DNA from: Terriglobus albidus
Lineage (GTDB): Bacteria; Acidobacteriota; Terriglobia; Terriglobales; Acidobacteriaceae
Direction: 5' to 3'
Assembly: GCF_025685425.1 (NCBI RefSeq)
Contig: NZ_JAGTAS010000023.1
Location: forward strand, 1-64,000
Length of the DNA stretch: 64,000 nucleotides
Below the pieces are notes generated by a model. It was not told the origin of the DNA and ran no database searches. It saw nothing but the letters and a program-made list of their open reading frames with translations. Shown in pieces: positions 37,159-46,749 of this stretch; within the stretch, counting starts at the first letter, position 1; every line of letters begins with the position of its first letter. A program made the translations under genes and the position numbers.

Positions 37159-37276
37159 CACCAACGATGGTACGTGAGGCGGCGGAACTGCCTCAAAGCC
37201 TGCCAGGAGCATGGGAAAGAGCCCTCCAAGGGAGAAAAGAATTTTGCTGGACAGTATTGACGTCCGGCGGTATAGA

Positions 37277-37303
37277 TTAATGCGTGTTCACACGTATGTA
37301 ATT
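37277..37303. promoter_or_regulatory. Putative TetR operator B
   Basis: Core palindrome CGTGT-TC-ACACG (37283-37294) inside TTAATGCGTG....CACGTATGTAATT, matching operator A outside the central bases. It lies 28 bp before the small secreted protein and about 120 bp before the TetR start, so it could control either or both directions. Confidence 0.6.
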
Positions 37304-37331
37304 CATGTGCACCGGAAAGGTCAATCCCTTC

Positions 37332-37700
37332 ATGAGACTCTTCGTCGCCTCGCTCACCCTGCTCTCCACCCTCTCGTTCGCGCAGACCGCTGCCGCCCCC
37401 GACGCCAGCGGCAAATGGAAGGTCCACCTGTCGGTCGGCGGCAGTGACAGCGAAATGGAGTGTAATTTCGTTCAGGCGGGAGCAGATCTGTCAGGCAGCT
37501 GCAAGGGCGAAGCTGGAGAGGCCAAGGTGACCGGCAAGCTTGATGGCCAGCAGATCAAGTGGTCGCAACCTGGCGACTATAACGGCACCGCGCTTTTGCT
37601 GAGCTTTGACGGGAAATTGGATGGCGAGAAGATCTCCGGGAATACGACGGTCGATCCCTTTGGCGTCAGTGGCACGTTTGACGCCACAAAGGCCAAATAA
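37332..37700 (+). CDS. Small exported beta-rich protein of unknown function
   Basis: A 122-residue secreted protein. The signal peptide MRLFVASLTLLSTLSFAQ is followed by repeated short beta-strand blocks (GKWKVHLSVGGSDSEMECNF, LSGSCKGEAGEAKVTGKLDG, LSFDGKLDGEKISGNTTV, each quoted in part). This gives the appearance of a small up-and-down barrel or lipocalin-like domain, with two Cys (near 46 and 59) that may form a disulfide. I do not recognise the family with certainty. An intrinsic terminator follows. The ATG at 37332 is chosen because the leader begins there, and an upstream in-frame ATG would place polar residues first. Confidence 0.7.
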   Translation: MRLFVASLTLLSTLSFAQTAAAPDASGKWKVHLSVGGSDSEMECNFVQAGADLSGSCKGEAGEAKVTGKLDGQQIKWSQPGDYNGTALLLSFDGKLDGEKISGNTTVDPFGVSGTFDATKAK

Positions 37701-37725
37701 CGATTCGTTCTGAATCCAGGTAACC

Positions 37726-37760
37726 TCCCTCTGCTGCCAGTGCGGCAGAGGGATTTGTTG
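37726..37760 (+). terminator. Probable intrinsic terminator after the small secreted protein
   Basis: Perfect 9-bp stem TCCCTCTGC / GCAGAGGGA with a 10-base loop, followed by TTTGTTG. The weak T-tract lowers certainty. Confidence 0.6.
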
Positions 37761-37768
37761 TGTCCGCT

Positions 37769-37790
37769 TGCATTCATATATCTGAATGCA
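37769..37790. promoter_or_regulatory. Inverted repeat upstream of the chemoreceptor gene
   Basis: TGCATTCA, 6 bp, TGAATGCA, a perfect 8-bp-arm palindrome about 110 bp before the chemoreceptor start. It is probably a regulator binding site and has no T-tract. I cannot name the regulator. Confidence 0.4.
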
Positions 37791-37897
37791 GGTAATTTGT
37801 GGTGACCTCTTGACGCACCAAGGTAACCCGGCGAAAGCGCTATTGCTTCCTTTGAGCGTGTCGATGAATACGACATAAAGATAAGGAGGTTCGACCC

Positions 37898-39484
37898 ATG
37901 AAAGACCTCACAATCAAACAAAAGCTTTTAAGCGCCACAGGCGCTTTGACTCTCCTGGTAGCAGTTCTCGGTGTTGCATTCGTATATCGCGTCAGCACTC
38001 TTGGAGACACAATCCAGGAACTTGGCCTGAAAGACGCACAGAAGTTCTATCTCGCAGGTCTTGCAGACGCAGCAGGCTCTGAGATGCTTGCCGCACAACG
38101 TGGTGAGCTCGCGCAGGCAGCGTTAGGTAATTGGACTGTAGCCTCCAAGCGTGCAGGGGAGTACGCGGAGCATGAGACTGCGCTTCGGAAATCGCTCAAG
38201 TCCGTTCGTGAGATTGGAGTGGGAGGCGCCGGCGCGGCGCTGCTGGATAAGACAGAGTCCACACTCGACCGCATCGACCCCATCTTCGCGCGGTTCAACG
38301 CGGCGGTGAATGCGCATGATCTGCAAGCCGCGCAGGACGTAAACCTGAATCAGTTGGTCCAGCCGCTCGAGGAAGTCGATAACATCAGCAAGCAGCTTCT
38401 TGAACACCAGAAAGACATCATGGCTGAGGCGAACCAGAAGGCTCATGGTGCGATCGTTGCGTCTGACACCGCCGCCTGGACATTGCTTTTCCTTGCTCTT
38501 GGCGTTGCGGGCGTGGTGACGTGGGTAGTCATTCGGCTGGAACGCGAGCTGCGCAAGAACGTGCTCGACCTGAATCAGGGTGCTGAACAGATTGCCTCCG
38601 CTGCGTCACAGATCTCGTCGTCCAGCCAGAATCTGGCTCGCGACAGCTCGGAGCAGGCGGCGATGATCGAAGAGACGTCGGCCTCTTCCGAAGAGATCTC
38701 ATCCATGGCGAAGCGCAACGCGGACAATGCGCGCGCGGCGATGGGAATTGTCGGCACTGCCGTTAGCACCTCCCAGCAGAGCGCCGCGGCTGTGAAGGAG
38801 TGCGTCAACGCGATGACCGGCATCAATGAGAGTTCGCAGCAGATTGCGAAGATCATCAGCGTCATCGACAAGATTTCGTTCCAGACCAATATCCTGGCTC
38901 TGAATGCAGCGGTAGAAGCGGCCCGTGCCGGTGAGGCTGGAGCAGGCTTCGCAGTGGTCGCCGAAGAGGTGCGCAACCTCGCGCAACGCTCGGCCGAAGC
39001 AGCACATGAAACCTCGGCTCTGATCGGAGCAGCACTGACCAATGCCGAAGACGGCCGCCATAAGATCGAATCTCTGGTTCAGGCGGGAAGCAAGTTGGAA
39101 GGATCCTTTGCTGAGATCAAGTCGCTGGTCGACCAGATCGGCGATGGGTCTTCGGAGCAGGTTGGCGGCGTGGGTCAGATCGCACATGCCATCTCACGCA
39201 TGGAGTCGGTCACGCAGAAAAATGCGTCAAATGCTGAGGAGTCTGCCGCAGCCGCTGAGCAGCTGAATGCGCAGTCGGGAGCGCTTCACGAACTGGCTGC
39301 CCGGCTTGGGGCTATGGTTGGTCTGCGCACCTCCTCCCGTAGGGAGGTGCAGCGTGGAGCGGAGAGATTTTCGATAAAGCCTGACGCAAAGCCTGTTGCA
39401 AAGGCCGCAAAAGCGATGATGCGTCCAGTAGCGGTCCCGATCGCTGCCGGCGGCGGGAACGACGCAAACTTTGTGGAGTTCTAG
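37898..39484 (+). CDS. Methyl-accepting chemotaxis protein-like signal transducer
   Basis: 528 residues. One N-terminal membrane span ([17 protein letters not shown]) is followed by a periplasmic helical domain of about 160 residues with no recognised ligand pocket and a second span near residues 190-212 ([20 protein letters not shown]). The cytoplasmic coiled coil contains the conserved hairpin [20 protein letters not shown] and [18 protein letters not shown], which contacts CheA/CheW. There is no clear HAMP domain, and the C-terminus ends without a CheR-tethering pentapeptide. An AAGGAGG ribosome site precedes the ATG. The stop codon is completed by the first base of a MITE-like element; the element-free site would read TAA, so the protein end is unchanged. 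Confidence 0.88.
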   Translation: MKDLTIKQKLLSATGALTLLVAVLGVAFVYRVSTLGDTIQELGLKDAQKFYLAGLADAAGSEMLAAQRGELAQAALGNWTVASKRAGEYAEHETALRKSLKSVREIGVGGAGAALLDKTESTLDRIDPIFARFNAAVNAHDLQAAQDVNLNQLVQPLEEVDNISKQLLEHQKDIMAEANQKAHGAIVASDTAAWTLLFLALGVAGVVTWVVIRLERELRKNVLDLNQGAEQIASAASQISSSSQNLARDSSEQAAMIEETSASSEEISSMAKRNADNARAAMGIVGTAVSTSQQSAAAVKECVNAMTGINESSQQIAKIISVIDKISFQTNILALNAAVEAARAGEAGAGFAVVAEEVRNLAQRSAEAAHETSALIGAALTNAEDGRHKIESLVQAGSKLEGSFAEIKSLVDQIGDGSSEQVGGVGQIAHAISRMESVTQKNASNAEESAAAAEQLNAQSGALHELAARLGAMVGLRTSSRREVQRGAERFSIKPDAKPVAKAAKAMMRPVAVPIAAGGGNDANFVEF

Positions 39485-39593
39485 AGCATTTCCTGTACGT
39501 GTAGTGCAGGGCCTCAATATCCATGGGCGTTTTCCGCAATGAAAACGCCGCTGCACTCCTCTTCGGGGATACCCAGCAACAGGGAAAATGCTC
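39484..39593 (+). mobile_element. MITE-like element, copy 3
   Basis: A 110-bp copy, flanked by TA on both sides. Left end GAGCATTTCCTGT, right end ACAGGGAAAATGCTC, hairpin GGCGTTTTC/GAAAACGCC intact. It is inserted exactly at the stop codon of the chemoreceptor gene (TA of the target supplies the first two stop bases). Confidence 0.85.
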
Positions 39594-39852
39594 TAATTCC
39601 ACATTTCGCTGCTGCACACACTCCCGGGGAGCCGTCAGGCTCCCCGAATTTTTGTCCATTTTTCGTGTGTCATTTCGCAGTGACCGAGGGGAACGGAGAA
39701 ATCTGCTTTTCTGCTACAGCGTTCTTTGCATGACTCAAGATCGGGAAAGATATCGCGCCACGCGCGACACTCATTCTTCACTGAAGCGAAGATGAGATAA
39801 GAGCAGATTTCTCCGCTTCGCTACGAAATGACAACAAAAAAGGCATCGAGCT
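39594..39852. repeat. Intergenic repeat segment
   Basis: Two AAATGACA-family fragments in opposite orientation (about 39664-39712 and 39796-39840) bracket a short unique stretch. A GGGGAGCC/GGCTCCCC hairpin lies near 39629-39647. No gene is seen. Confidence 0.6.
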
Positions 39853-41223
39853 TCAATCCACCAGTCTCGGCAGATGAATCGAAATCACCAAACCACCCCC
39901 GCGACGATTTGCCGCCGAGATCGTGCCGCCATGAAGGTGCACCGCACGCTCGGCGATAGAGAGTCCCACGCCGAATCCTCCGGTTGAATCACGACGCGCG
40001 CTGTCAGTGCGATAGAAGGCACGGAAGAGAAGGGGAAGACTCTCTTCCGGAACTCCGGGGCCGTGATCGGCGATCTCAATGGCGACCACAGGCCGCGATA
40101 CGGCCGGTCTCCGTTTGTGAGCAGGTTCAAGAACATCGTCAGCCTTGATCGAGATGCTAACCTCCGTATTGGCTGCGGTGAAACGAATCGCATTGCGAAC
40201 GACGTTTTCTGTCGTTCGCCGCAGCAGCTCGGCATTGCCTTCCACGAAGAGCGATGGGCTTGCTGATTGGAAAAATACACTGCGGCCGCGCGCAGCCGCT
40301 TCAAACTGCAGGTCGGGAAGCTGCGATTCGATCAGCTCTACGATGTCGATGCGTTCCTTGGGAGAGATCTCGCGCGTGCTCTCCATCAGCGAGAGTGTCA
40401 GCATCTGGCCAATGAGCTCGTTGACACGCTCGGCCTCGACCTCCATGCGATCCAATGAGGAGAGGGGTTGGGGGCTCTCTTCGCGGGCCATCTCCAGCGC
40501 CAGGCGGAGCCGTGCCAGCGGCGAACGCAGCTCGTGACTGACATCGCGCACCAGCATCTTCTGTGCCTGGATCAGCGAACTGATGCGGTCGGCCATGGAG
40601 TTGAAATCCAGCATCAGGCTGCGGACATCAGCGCCTCCGACACCGCTCCAGGGCCGTCGTTCGACCGGCAGACGCACCGCGAGATCGCCACTGGAGAACT
40701 CCCGGAACGCACGCGAAAGAGCACGTACCGGCCGCGTCAGCAGGAGGGCGAAGAGGAAGGTCACCATCATCGAGACCGGCAGTGCCACAAAAGGCATGTG
40801 CGGGAACCACGGGCGTCTGATGTAGGGGCCGCGATGCAGAACGACGTACTCTGCTGTTGCAGTGGAGTACGGCGTGGCCGTCACCCACATCGAACCGTCG
40901 TGCACACCCTGTACATCCTTTTTTTCTAAGGCTCGACGGATGACTGCAGTCATCTTCTCTGAAATCATGTCGCCGCAAAGGATCTCCCCGTGCACATCGG
41001 CGAGCAGGTACTCCTCGCCAACATGTTGAAAGCCCTCGCAGCCGTGGCGTTCATAGGCGCCTACGGCAAGGGCATGGACCTTGGTGGCGTCTGCCTGTGC
41101 AAAGGCAAAGATGTTCTCAAGCGATCCGTGTTCCTGGTCGGGATTCAGCGCGGTCGCCACCAGGAAGATACCGATAATCGAGACCCAGAACGCGAGAAAC
41201 ATCTGCAGGAAGAAGGTGCGCAT
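39853..41223 (-). CDS. CpxA-like membrane sensor histidine kinase
   Basis: A 456-residue kinase with two spans (residues about 5-25 and 150-170), which enclose a periplasmic sensor of about 120 residues containing two Cys (near 58 and 84). A HAMP region follows (LLTRPVRALSRAFREFSSGD), then the phosphoacceptor box RDVSHELRSPLARLRLALEM (His near 233) and the ATPase boxes N (TENVVRNAIRF), G1 (DHGPGVP) and G2 (GFGVGLSIA). The H-box and layout are CpxA/RstB-like. It overlaps the response-regulator gene by one base and is convergent with nothing functional. It sits divergent from RND system 4, its likely target. Confidence 0.88.
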   Translation of the reverse strand: MRTFFLQMFLAFWVSIIGIFLVATALNPDQEHGSLENIFAFAQADATKVHALAVGAYERHGCEGFQHVGEEYLLADVHGEILCGDMISEKMTAVIRRALEKKDVQGVHDGSMWVTATPYSTATAEYVVLHRGPYIRRPWFPHMPFVALPVSMMVTFLFALLLTRPVRALSRAFREFSSGDLAVRLPVERRPWSGVGGADVRSLMLDFNSMADRISSLIQAQKMLVRDVSHELRSPLARLRLALEMAREESPQPLSSLDRMEVEAERVNELIGQMLTLSLMESTREISPKERIDIVELIESQLPDLQFEAAARGRSVFFQSASPSLFVEGNAELLRRTTENVVRNAIRFTAANTEVSISIKADDVLEPAHKRRPAVSRPVVAIEIADHGPGVPEESLPLLFRAFYRTDSARRDSTGGFGVGLSIAERAVHLHGGTISAANRRGGGLVISIHLPRLVD

Positions 41224-41939
41224 CAGGCCTCAGCTTCCTCGTCCATGATGAACATGTAGCCGCTGTTACGGATGGAGCGGATCTTTCCGCAAAAGCCTGA
41301 AAGTTCCTCCAGCTTCTTGCGCAGCCGCGAGATGTTCATATCGACCGCGCGATCGTAGGGGCGGGACTCTCGCTCGAAGAGGGCCATGGAGATATCGTCA
41401 CGGCTTACCACTTCATCCACGCGGCCCAGAAGATACTGCAGCAGCGTGAACTCGATGTCGGTAAGCGGGATGCGGCGCTCGCGAAAGAAGATCTCACGTT
41501 TACGGGCATCGACGCGGAACTCGGAGCTTGCCGAAGAACTGACGGGATCCGCGCTGTGCTGCGAGCGGCGGAGGATAGCCTTCATGCGAGCCATCAGTTC
41601 CCGCGGATTGAAAGGCTTGCCCAGATAGTCGTCTGCACCCATCTCAAGACCGACGATACGATCGACCTCTTCGCCTCGCGCTGTGAGCAGAAGCACGCGA
41701 TACGGCCGGATCTTGTGCAGGCGGCGAAGCACCTCGAACCCTTCAATATCGGGCAGCATCACGTCCAGAATCAGCAGGTCAGGCTCCTCCTCGCGCGCGT
41801 GGCGAATACCCTCTTCGCCGGTATGTGCCGTGCTGACGCGCCATCCGTGAGTGGAAAGGTAGTGCTGCAGCATATCGCAGAGCTGGATATCATCGTCCAC
41901 AATCAATACGGACTCGGCTGCATCGGACTTGCCTGCCAC
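41223..41939 (-). CDS. OmpR/CpxR-like response regulator
   Basis: A 238-residue two-domain regulator. The receiver has the acidic pair (VDDD), the phosphorylated Asp in LLILDVMLPD (near residue 54), and the Thr and Lys of LLLTARGE and GKPFNP. The winged-helix Trans_reg_C domain includes LTDIEFTLLQYLLGR, YDRAVDMNISRLRKKL and the wing SIRNSGYMF. It starts with GTG after a GGGAGAAG site and is co-transcribed with the kinase. Ten-base-spaced direct repeats in the divergent intergenic region (42003 onward) are a good candidate binding site and would let it control both itself and the MdtABC-like pump. Confidence 0.9.
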   Translation of the reverse strand: MAGKSDAAESVLIVDDDIQLCDMLQHYLSTHGWRVSTAHTGEEGIRHAREEEPDLLILDVMLPDIEGFEVLRRLHKIRPYRVLLLTARGEEVDRIVGLEMGADDYLGKPFNPRELMARMKAILRRSQHSADPVSSSASSEFRVDARKREIFFRERRIPLTDIEFTLLQYLLGRVDEVVSRDDISMALFERESRPYDRAVDMNISRLRKKLEELSGFCGKIRSIRNSGYMFIMDEEAEA

Positions 41940-42002
41940 TTCACTTCTCCCTTCCTTACCTCATCCCATATTGTGCTCCACGAAGGCAACCGCGTGCGGC
42001 CG

Positions 42003-42037
42003 GTTACAAACTGTTACGAATCGTGACGATCGTAACG
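42003..42037 (+). promoter_or_regulatory. Direct-repeat site for the OmpR-type regulator
   Basis: GTTACAAA (42003), GTTACGAA (42013) and GTGACGAT (42023) recur at exact 10-bp steps and end with GTAACGG. One-turn-spaced repeats are the usual target of OmpR/PhoB-class dimers. The site lies between the divergent response-regulator and adaptor genes, 63 bp and 58 bp from their starts. Confidence 0.6.
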
Positions 42038-42094
42038 GCAATTTCCCCGTCTTTACAGTTGCGAGACATCTCGCCAAAGGACAGGGAAAGAACC

Positions 42095-43303
42095 ATGGCT
42101 GAGTCGGCAACCGCAACCACGACCACTGAGACAGAGGTCCGGCGAAAAAAGAAGCGTCACTGGCTGGCATGGCTGCTGGTCTTTCTTGTCATCGGAGTTT
42201 TGCTACTGCCGCTGTTGCATAAACCGGCGCCGCCGCAGTTTGGGGGACCTCCCATGGGCGGCGGGGCCTCGGTGAACGTCGAGCAGGTTCAGCAGGGTCC
42301 GATGGATATCTTCCTTGATGCCCTGGGGACTGTCACTCCGCTCCAGACGGTGAATGTCTACAGCCAGGTGAGCGGCCGCGTGCTGTCGGTGAACTACCGT
42401 GAAGGCCAGATGGTGGAGAAAGGCCAGTCGCTGGTCGAGATCGATCCGCAGCCAACCGAGGCGCAACTGAAGCAGGCGCAAGGTTCCTTGACGCGTGACA
42501 CCGCCACCCTGGAGCAGGACCGCATCAACCTGAAGCGCTATCAGGATGCCTACGCGCAGAAGGCCATCCCGCAACAGACCGTCTTTGACCAGGAAGCTGC
42601 CGTTCGGCAGGCCGAGGGCACAGTCCAGAATGATGAAGGCCTGGTGCAGTACTACAAGGTGCAGCTCTCGTACTGCCACATCGTGGCGCCGATCAGTGGG
42701 CGCATCGGACTTCGTCTGATCGATCCGGGTAACACCATCTTCTCTGGCTCAAGCTCGACGATTGCCACCATCACACAACTGAATCCCATCACGACGGTCT
42801 TCTCCATCGCCGAAGATCATATGCCCGCGGTGCAGCGGCAGATCGCGGCGCAGAAGTCCGGCCTGACGGTTGACCTCTATGACCGGTCGCAGGCCAACAA
42901 GCTGGCTACGGGTAAGCTGCTGACCTTCGACAACCAGGTGGACACCTCAACCGGGACAGTTCGCCTCCGCGCTGAGTTTGAGAACAAGGACCGTGCGTTG
43001 TTCCCGAATCAGTTCGTCAACGCGCGGCTTGAGGTGAATCGCCTGGAGAACGCGAAGATCATCAGCACCGCTGCCGTGCAGTACAACGGCCAGCAGGCCT
43101 TTGTGTATACGGTAGACAAGGAAGACAAGGTCCACCTCCAGAACATCACGGTGGTCAACACCGAAGGTGCGAAGTCGGCGATTGAAGGCCTGAACGTCGG
43201 GGATCTGGTTGTTACCAGTAACTTCGATCGCATTCAGGACGGTGCACAGGTCAGCATCGCGGGCGCACCGCATGCAAATGCGGGCAAGAGGCCGGCACGA
43301 TGA
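42095..43303 (+). CDS. MdtA-like periplasmic adaptor (RND system 4)
   Basis: A 402-residue membrane fusion protein with an N-terminal anchor span ([19 protein letters not shown]) and a Gly-rich linker ([11 protein letters not shown]). The lipoyl halves are [20 protein letters not shown] and [20 protein letters not shown]. The helical hairpin is short, as in MdtA of the MdtABC pumps. It starts at the ATG with ACAGGGAAAG upstream; the frame is open 24 codons further but contains the regulator repeats. It is overlapped by the first permease gene (ATGA). Confidence 0.9.
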   Translation: MAESATATTTTETEVRRKKKRHWLAWLLVFLVIGVLLLPLLHKPAPPQFGGPPMGGGASVNVEQVQQGPMDIFLDALGTVTPLQTVNVYSQVSGRVLSVNYREGQMVEKGQSLVEIDPQPTEAQLKQAQGSLTRDTATLEQDRINLKRYQDAYAQKAIPQQTVFDQEAAVRQAEGTVQNDEGLVQYYKVQLSYCHIVAPISGRIGLRLIDPGNTIFSGSSSTIATITQLNPITTVFSIAEDHMPAVQRQIAAQKSGLTVDLYDRSQANKLATGKLLTFDNQVDTSTGTVRLRAEFENKDRALFPNQFVNARLEVNRLENAKIISTAAVQYNGQQAFVYTVDKEDKVHLQNITVVNTEGAKSAIEGLNVGDLVVTSNFDRIQDGAQVSIAGAPHANAGKRPAR

Positions 43304-46300
43304 GCCTGTCACGGCCTTTCATTCAACGCCCGGTTGCCACCATCCTGTTCATGGTGGCGATCCTCCTGGTGGGAGTTGTGGCCTATCTGCAGTTGCCGAT
43401 CTCGGCGCTGCCGGAGGTGAACTATCCCACCATCCAGGTGCAGACCTTTTATCCCGGCGCGAGCCCTGACGTGATGTCGTCCACTGTGACGGGGCCGCTG
43501 GAGAAACAATTCGGCCAGATCCAGGGACTGACACAGATGACCTCCACCTCCTCGGGCGGAGCATCGGTCATCGTGCTGCAGTTTGCCCTCTCAGAAGATA
43601 TCGACGTCGCCGAGCAGGAGGTGCAGGCGGCGATCAACGCGGCGAACAGCTATCTGCCGTCTGACCTGCCAATTCCGCCGACGTACAGCAAGACCAATCC
43701 CGCGGATGCTCCGGTGCTGACGCTGGCGCTTACCTCGAAGAGCCTGACGCTCTCGCAGGTTGAAGACCTTGCGGATACGCGCCTGGCGCCCAAGATCTCG
43801 CAACTCTCCGGCGTGGGCCTGGTTACGATTCAGGGTGGACAGAAGCCCGCCGTGCGCATTCAGGCGAATCCGGCCACGCTGGCGTCATTCGGCCTGACGA
43901 TGGAGGAGCTGCGGACCGCAATCTCGAATGCCAGCGTCAACGGAGCCAAAGGAACCTTCAACGGGCCGCAGCAGGCCTACACGATTGACGCGAACGACCA
44001 GATCACCTCCGCCGAGCAGTACAAGAACATCGTCGTTGCTTACAAGAATGGCAATGCGGTGTTGATGAAGGACGTGGCGAACGTCACCAATGGTGTTGAG
44101 AATGCAAAGCTGGCCGCGTGGTCTGGCGAGACGCCCGCGATTATCGTCAACATTCAGCGGCAGTCGAACGCCAACACCATCAAGGTGGTGGACTCTATCC
44201 AGGCGCTGCTGCCGCAGTTGAAGTCGAGCCTCCCGGCCTCTGTGCAGGTGAAGACGCTGACCGACCGTACGACCACGGTGCGGGCTTCGGTGGAAGACGT
44301 CGAGTTCGAGTTGATGCTCACCATCGTCCTGGTGGTTGCTGTGATCTTCGTCTTCCTGCGTTCGTGGCGGGCGACGATTATCCCAGCGGTTGCGGTTCCT
44401 CTTTCGCTTGTCGGCACCTTTGCCGCGATGTATGCGCTGGGGTACAGCCTCAACAACCTGACCCTGATGGCGCTTACCATCTCGACCGGCTTCGTTGTGG
44501 ACGACGCCATCGTGATGATTGAGAACATCAGCCGCTATCTGGAGGAAGGTATGAGACCGATGGAGGCAGCGCTGAAGGGCGCCTCCGAGATCGGCTTTAC
44601 GATCCTTTCTCTGACGGTTTCCTTGATTGCGGTTCTAATTCCGCTGCTCTTCATGAGTGATATCACTGGACGGCTCTTCCGCGAATTCGCGGTCACGCTG
44701 GCGGTAACGATTGTGATTTCAGCGGTGGTCTCCCTGACGCTGACGCCGATGATGTCTTCGCGTCTGTTGCGGCATACCCCACCGGAAGATGAGGGACGGT
44801 TCTATGCGTGGTCGGAGCACGTCTTCGATCGCATCATCGCGTTCTATGGCCGCACTCTGACCTGGGTGCTGGAGCGGCAGCGGACGACGCTCTTCGTTGC
44901 GGTGGTGACCGTCGTGACGGCAGGCCTGCTTTATTACTACATCCCCAAGGGGTTCTTCCCGACCCAGGATACTGGTCTGATTCAGGCAATAACGCAGGCG
45001 CCTGAGGCGACGAGCTTCGACGCGATGACGCAACGGCAGCAGGCCGTCGCGCGCGTGGCACTGGCCGATTCCGCGGTGAAGTCGGTGGTCTCATTTGTCG
45101 GCATCGACGGAACCAACACTACTTTGAACACCGGCCGTCTGCAGATCAATCTGAAGCCGCTGTCGGAGCGTAAGCAGAACGCCACCGAGATCATCCAAAG
45201 GCTACGCGAGAAGATGAACAAGGTCACCGGCATCCAGACCTATCTGCAGCCGGTGCAGGACCTGACGGTCGAAGACCGTGTCAGCCGCACGCAGTATCAG
45301 TACACCGTCGAAGATCCTGACTCGGAAGAGCTGAGCGCATGGACGGCGAAGCTGGTCGACCGTTTGCGCAAGCTGCCGCAGCTACAGGATGTCGCAACGG
45401 ATGAGGCTCCAAACGGAAATGCCATGGCGCTTTCGATCGATCGTGTGACCGCATCGCGCCTGGGTGTCTCGCCGCAGACGCTGGACGATACGCTGTACGA
45501 CGCCTTTGGGCAGCGCCAGGTCACGACGTTGTATTCGCAGACGAACCAGTATCACGTAATCCTCGAGGCGCAATCGCAGTTTCAGAGTTCGCCCCGCGGA
45601 CTCGACTCCATCTATCTGCAGGGCAGCAGCAGCTCTTCCTCTTCGACCGGCAGCGGTGGTGGATCAGGTTCGGGAAGCACGACGCCGGCCTCCCAACTGA
45701 CGGCGAGCTCGACCTCGGGCGTGAGTGCTGTGAGTTCGGCTTCGTCATCCTTGGCGACTACCTCCTCGACCTCGCAGCTCAGCAACAGTGCGAGCGCCAA
45801 CTCACTGGCCGGCGGCGTCGCGAGCTCTGTATTGCAGACCGCATCGACCACTGCGGCCTCAACGGGCACGGCGGCTTCCGGTGGCACCGGCGGCTCAGGC
45901 ACTGCCGGCACGGCGGCAACTTCGGGTAGCGCTTCAGGCGCAGGAAGCAGTTCCTCTTCGACATCGCGCGCGTTGCCGATTCCGTTGTCGGCGTTTACCT
46001 CGGTTGAAAAGAAGTTGACGCCGCTTACAGTCAATCACCAGGGACAGTTCCCGGTTGTAACCATCAGCTTCAATCTGGCGCCAGGTGTCCATCTCAGCCA
46101 GGCGGTGGATGCCATTCACAAGGTCGAGAAGGACCTCAATCTGCCGGTGAACGTACAGACCAGGTTCCAGGGCACAGCGGCCTCGTATGAGAACTCGCTG
46201 GCGAATGAAGGTCTGCTGGTGCTGGCCGCACTGGTGACGGTCTATATCGTGCTGGGCGTGTTGTATGAGAGCTTTATCCATCCGCTCACCATTCTGTCCA

Positions 46301-46749
46301 CGCTGCCTTCGGCAGGTGTAGGAGCGCTGCTGGCGCTGATGATCTGCCGGCAGGATCTTGGCATTGTTGGCATCATCGGCATCGTGCTGCTGATCGGCAT
46401 CGTGAAGAAGAACGGCATCATGATCGTAGACTTCGCCATGCAGGCTGAGCGGGAGGAGGGCAAGACTCCCGAGGAAGCCATCTACACGGCATCGCTGCTG
46501 CGCTTCCGTCCCATCCTGATGACGACGCTGGCGGCGCTCTTCGGCGGCATTCCGCTGGCTCTGGGGCAGGGCATCGGTGCAGAGCTGCGCCGTCCACTGG
46601 GTATCGCGATGGTCGGCGGCCTACTGGTGAGCCAGTTGCTCACGCTGTACACCACGCCGGTCATCTATCTGTGGTTTGACCGCATCAGCCGCAAGCTTCG
46701 TCCCAGCAGATCGTACGAGACGGACCTTCCGATGGAGAGTGAGGCATGA
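43300..46749 (+). CDS. MdtB-like RND permease with a Ser/Gly/Thr-rich insertion (RND system 4)
   Basis: 1149 residues, about 110 longer than its partner. It starts [18 protein letters not shown] like MdtB/MdtC. TM4 is [17 protein letters not shown] and TM10 [18 protein letters not shown], so the proton relay is intact. A low-complexity block of about 117 residues (Ser, Gly, Thr, Ala) interrupts the second periplasmic porter loop just before the LPIPLSAF strand. The neighbouring paralogue lacks it at the same point. In E. coli MdtB and MdtC form a hetero-trimer of two B and one C; the order here is the same. The insert is in frame and has the composition of a linker. Confidence 0.9.
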   Translation: MSLSRPFIQRPVATILFMVAILLVGVVAYLQLPISALPEVNYPTIQVQTFYPGASPDVMSSTVTGPLEKQFGQIQGLTQMTSTSSGGASVIVLQFALSEDIDVAEQEVQAAINAANSYLPSDLPIPPTYSKTNPADAPVLTLALTSKSLTLSQVEDLADTRLAPKISQLSGVGLVTIQGGQKPAVRIQANPATLASFGLTMEELRTAISNASVNGAKGTFNGPQQAYTIDANDQITSAEQYKNIVVAYKNGNAVLMKDVANVTNGVENAKLAAWSGETPAIIVNIQRQSNANTIKVVDSIQALLPQLKSSLPASVQVKTLTDRTTTVRASVEDVEFELMLTIVLVVAVIFVFLRSWRATIIPAVAVPLSLVGTFAAMYALGYSLNNLTLMALTISTGFVVDDAIVMIENISRYLEEGMRPMEAALKGASEIGFTILSLTVSLIAVLIPLLFMSDITGRLFREFAVTLAVTIVISAVVSLTLTPMMSSRLLRHTPPEDEGRFYAWSEHVFDRIIAFYGRTLTWVLERQRTTLFVAVVTVVTAGLLYYYIPKGFFPTQDTGLIQAITQAPEATSFDAMTQRQQAVARVALADSAVKSVVSFVGIDGTNTTLNTGRLQINLKPLSERKQNATEIIQRLREKMNKVTGIQTYLQPVQDLTVEDRVSRTQYQYTVEDPDSEELSAWTAKLVDRLRKLPQLQDVATDEAPNGNAMALSIDRVTASRLGVSPQTLDDTLYDAFGQRQVTTLYSQTNQYHVILEAQSQFQSSPRGLDSIYLQGSSSSSSSTGSGGGSGSGSTTPASQLTASSTSGVSAVSSASSSLATTSSTSQLSNSASANSLAGGVASSVLQTASTTAASTGTAASGGTGGSGTAGTAATSGSASGAGSSSSSTSRALPIPLSAFTSVEKKLTPLTVNHQGQFPVVTISFNLAPGVHLSQAVDAIHKVEKDLNLPVNVQTRFQGTAASYENSLANEGLLVLAALVTVYIVLGVLYESFIHPLTILSTLPSAGVGALLALMICRQDLGIVGIIGIVLLIGIVKKNGIMIVDFAMQAEREEGKTPEEAIYTASLLRFRPILMTTLAALFGGIPLALGQGIGAELRRPLGIAMVGGLLVSQLLTLYTTPVIYLWFDRISRKLRPSRSYETDLPMESEA
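45622..45972 (+). other. Low-complexity insertion in the MdtB-like permease
   Basis: It encodes about 117 residues (775-891) dominated by Ser, Gly, Thr and Ala with scattered Pro and Leu. The flanks align directly to the paralogous permease (YLQ before and PLSAF after correspond to YVQ and PMAAI). The DNA is repetitive but high in GC and fully in frame. Confidence 0.8.
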
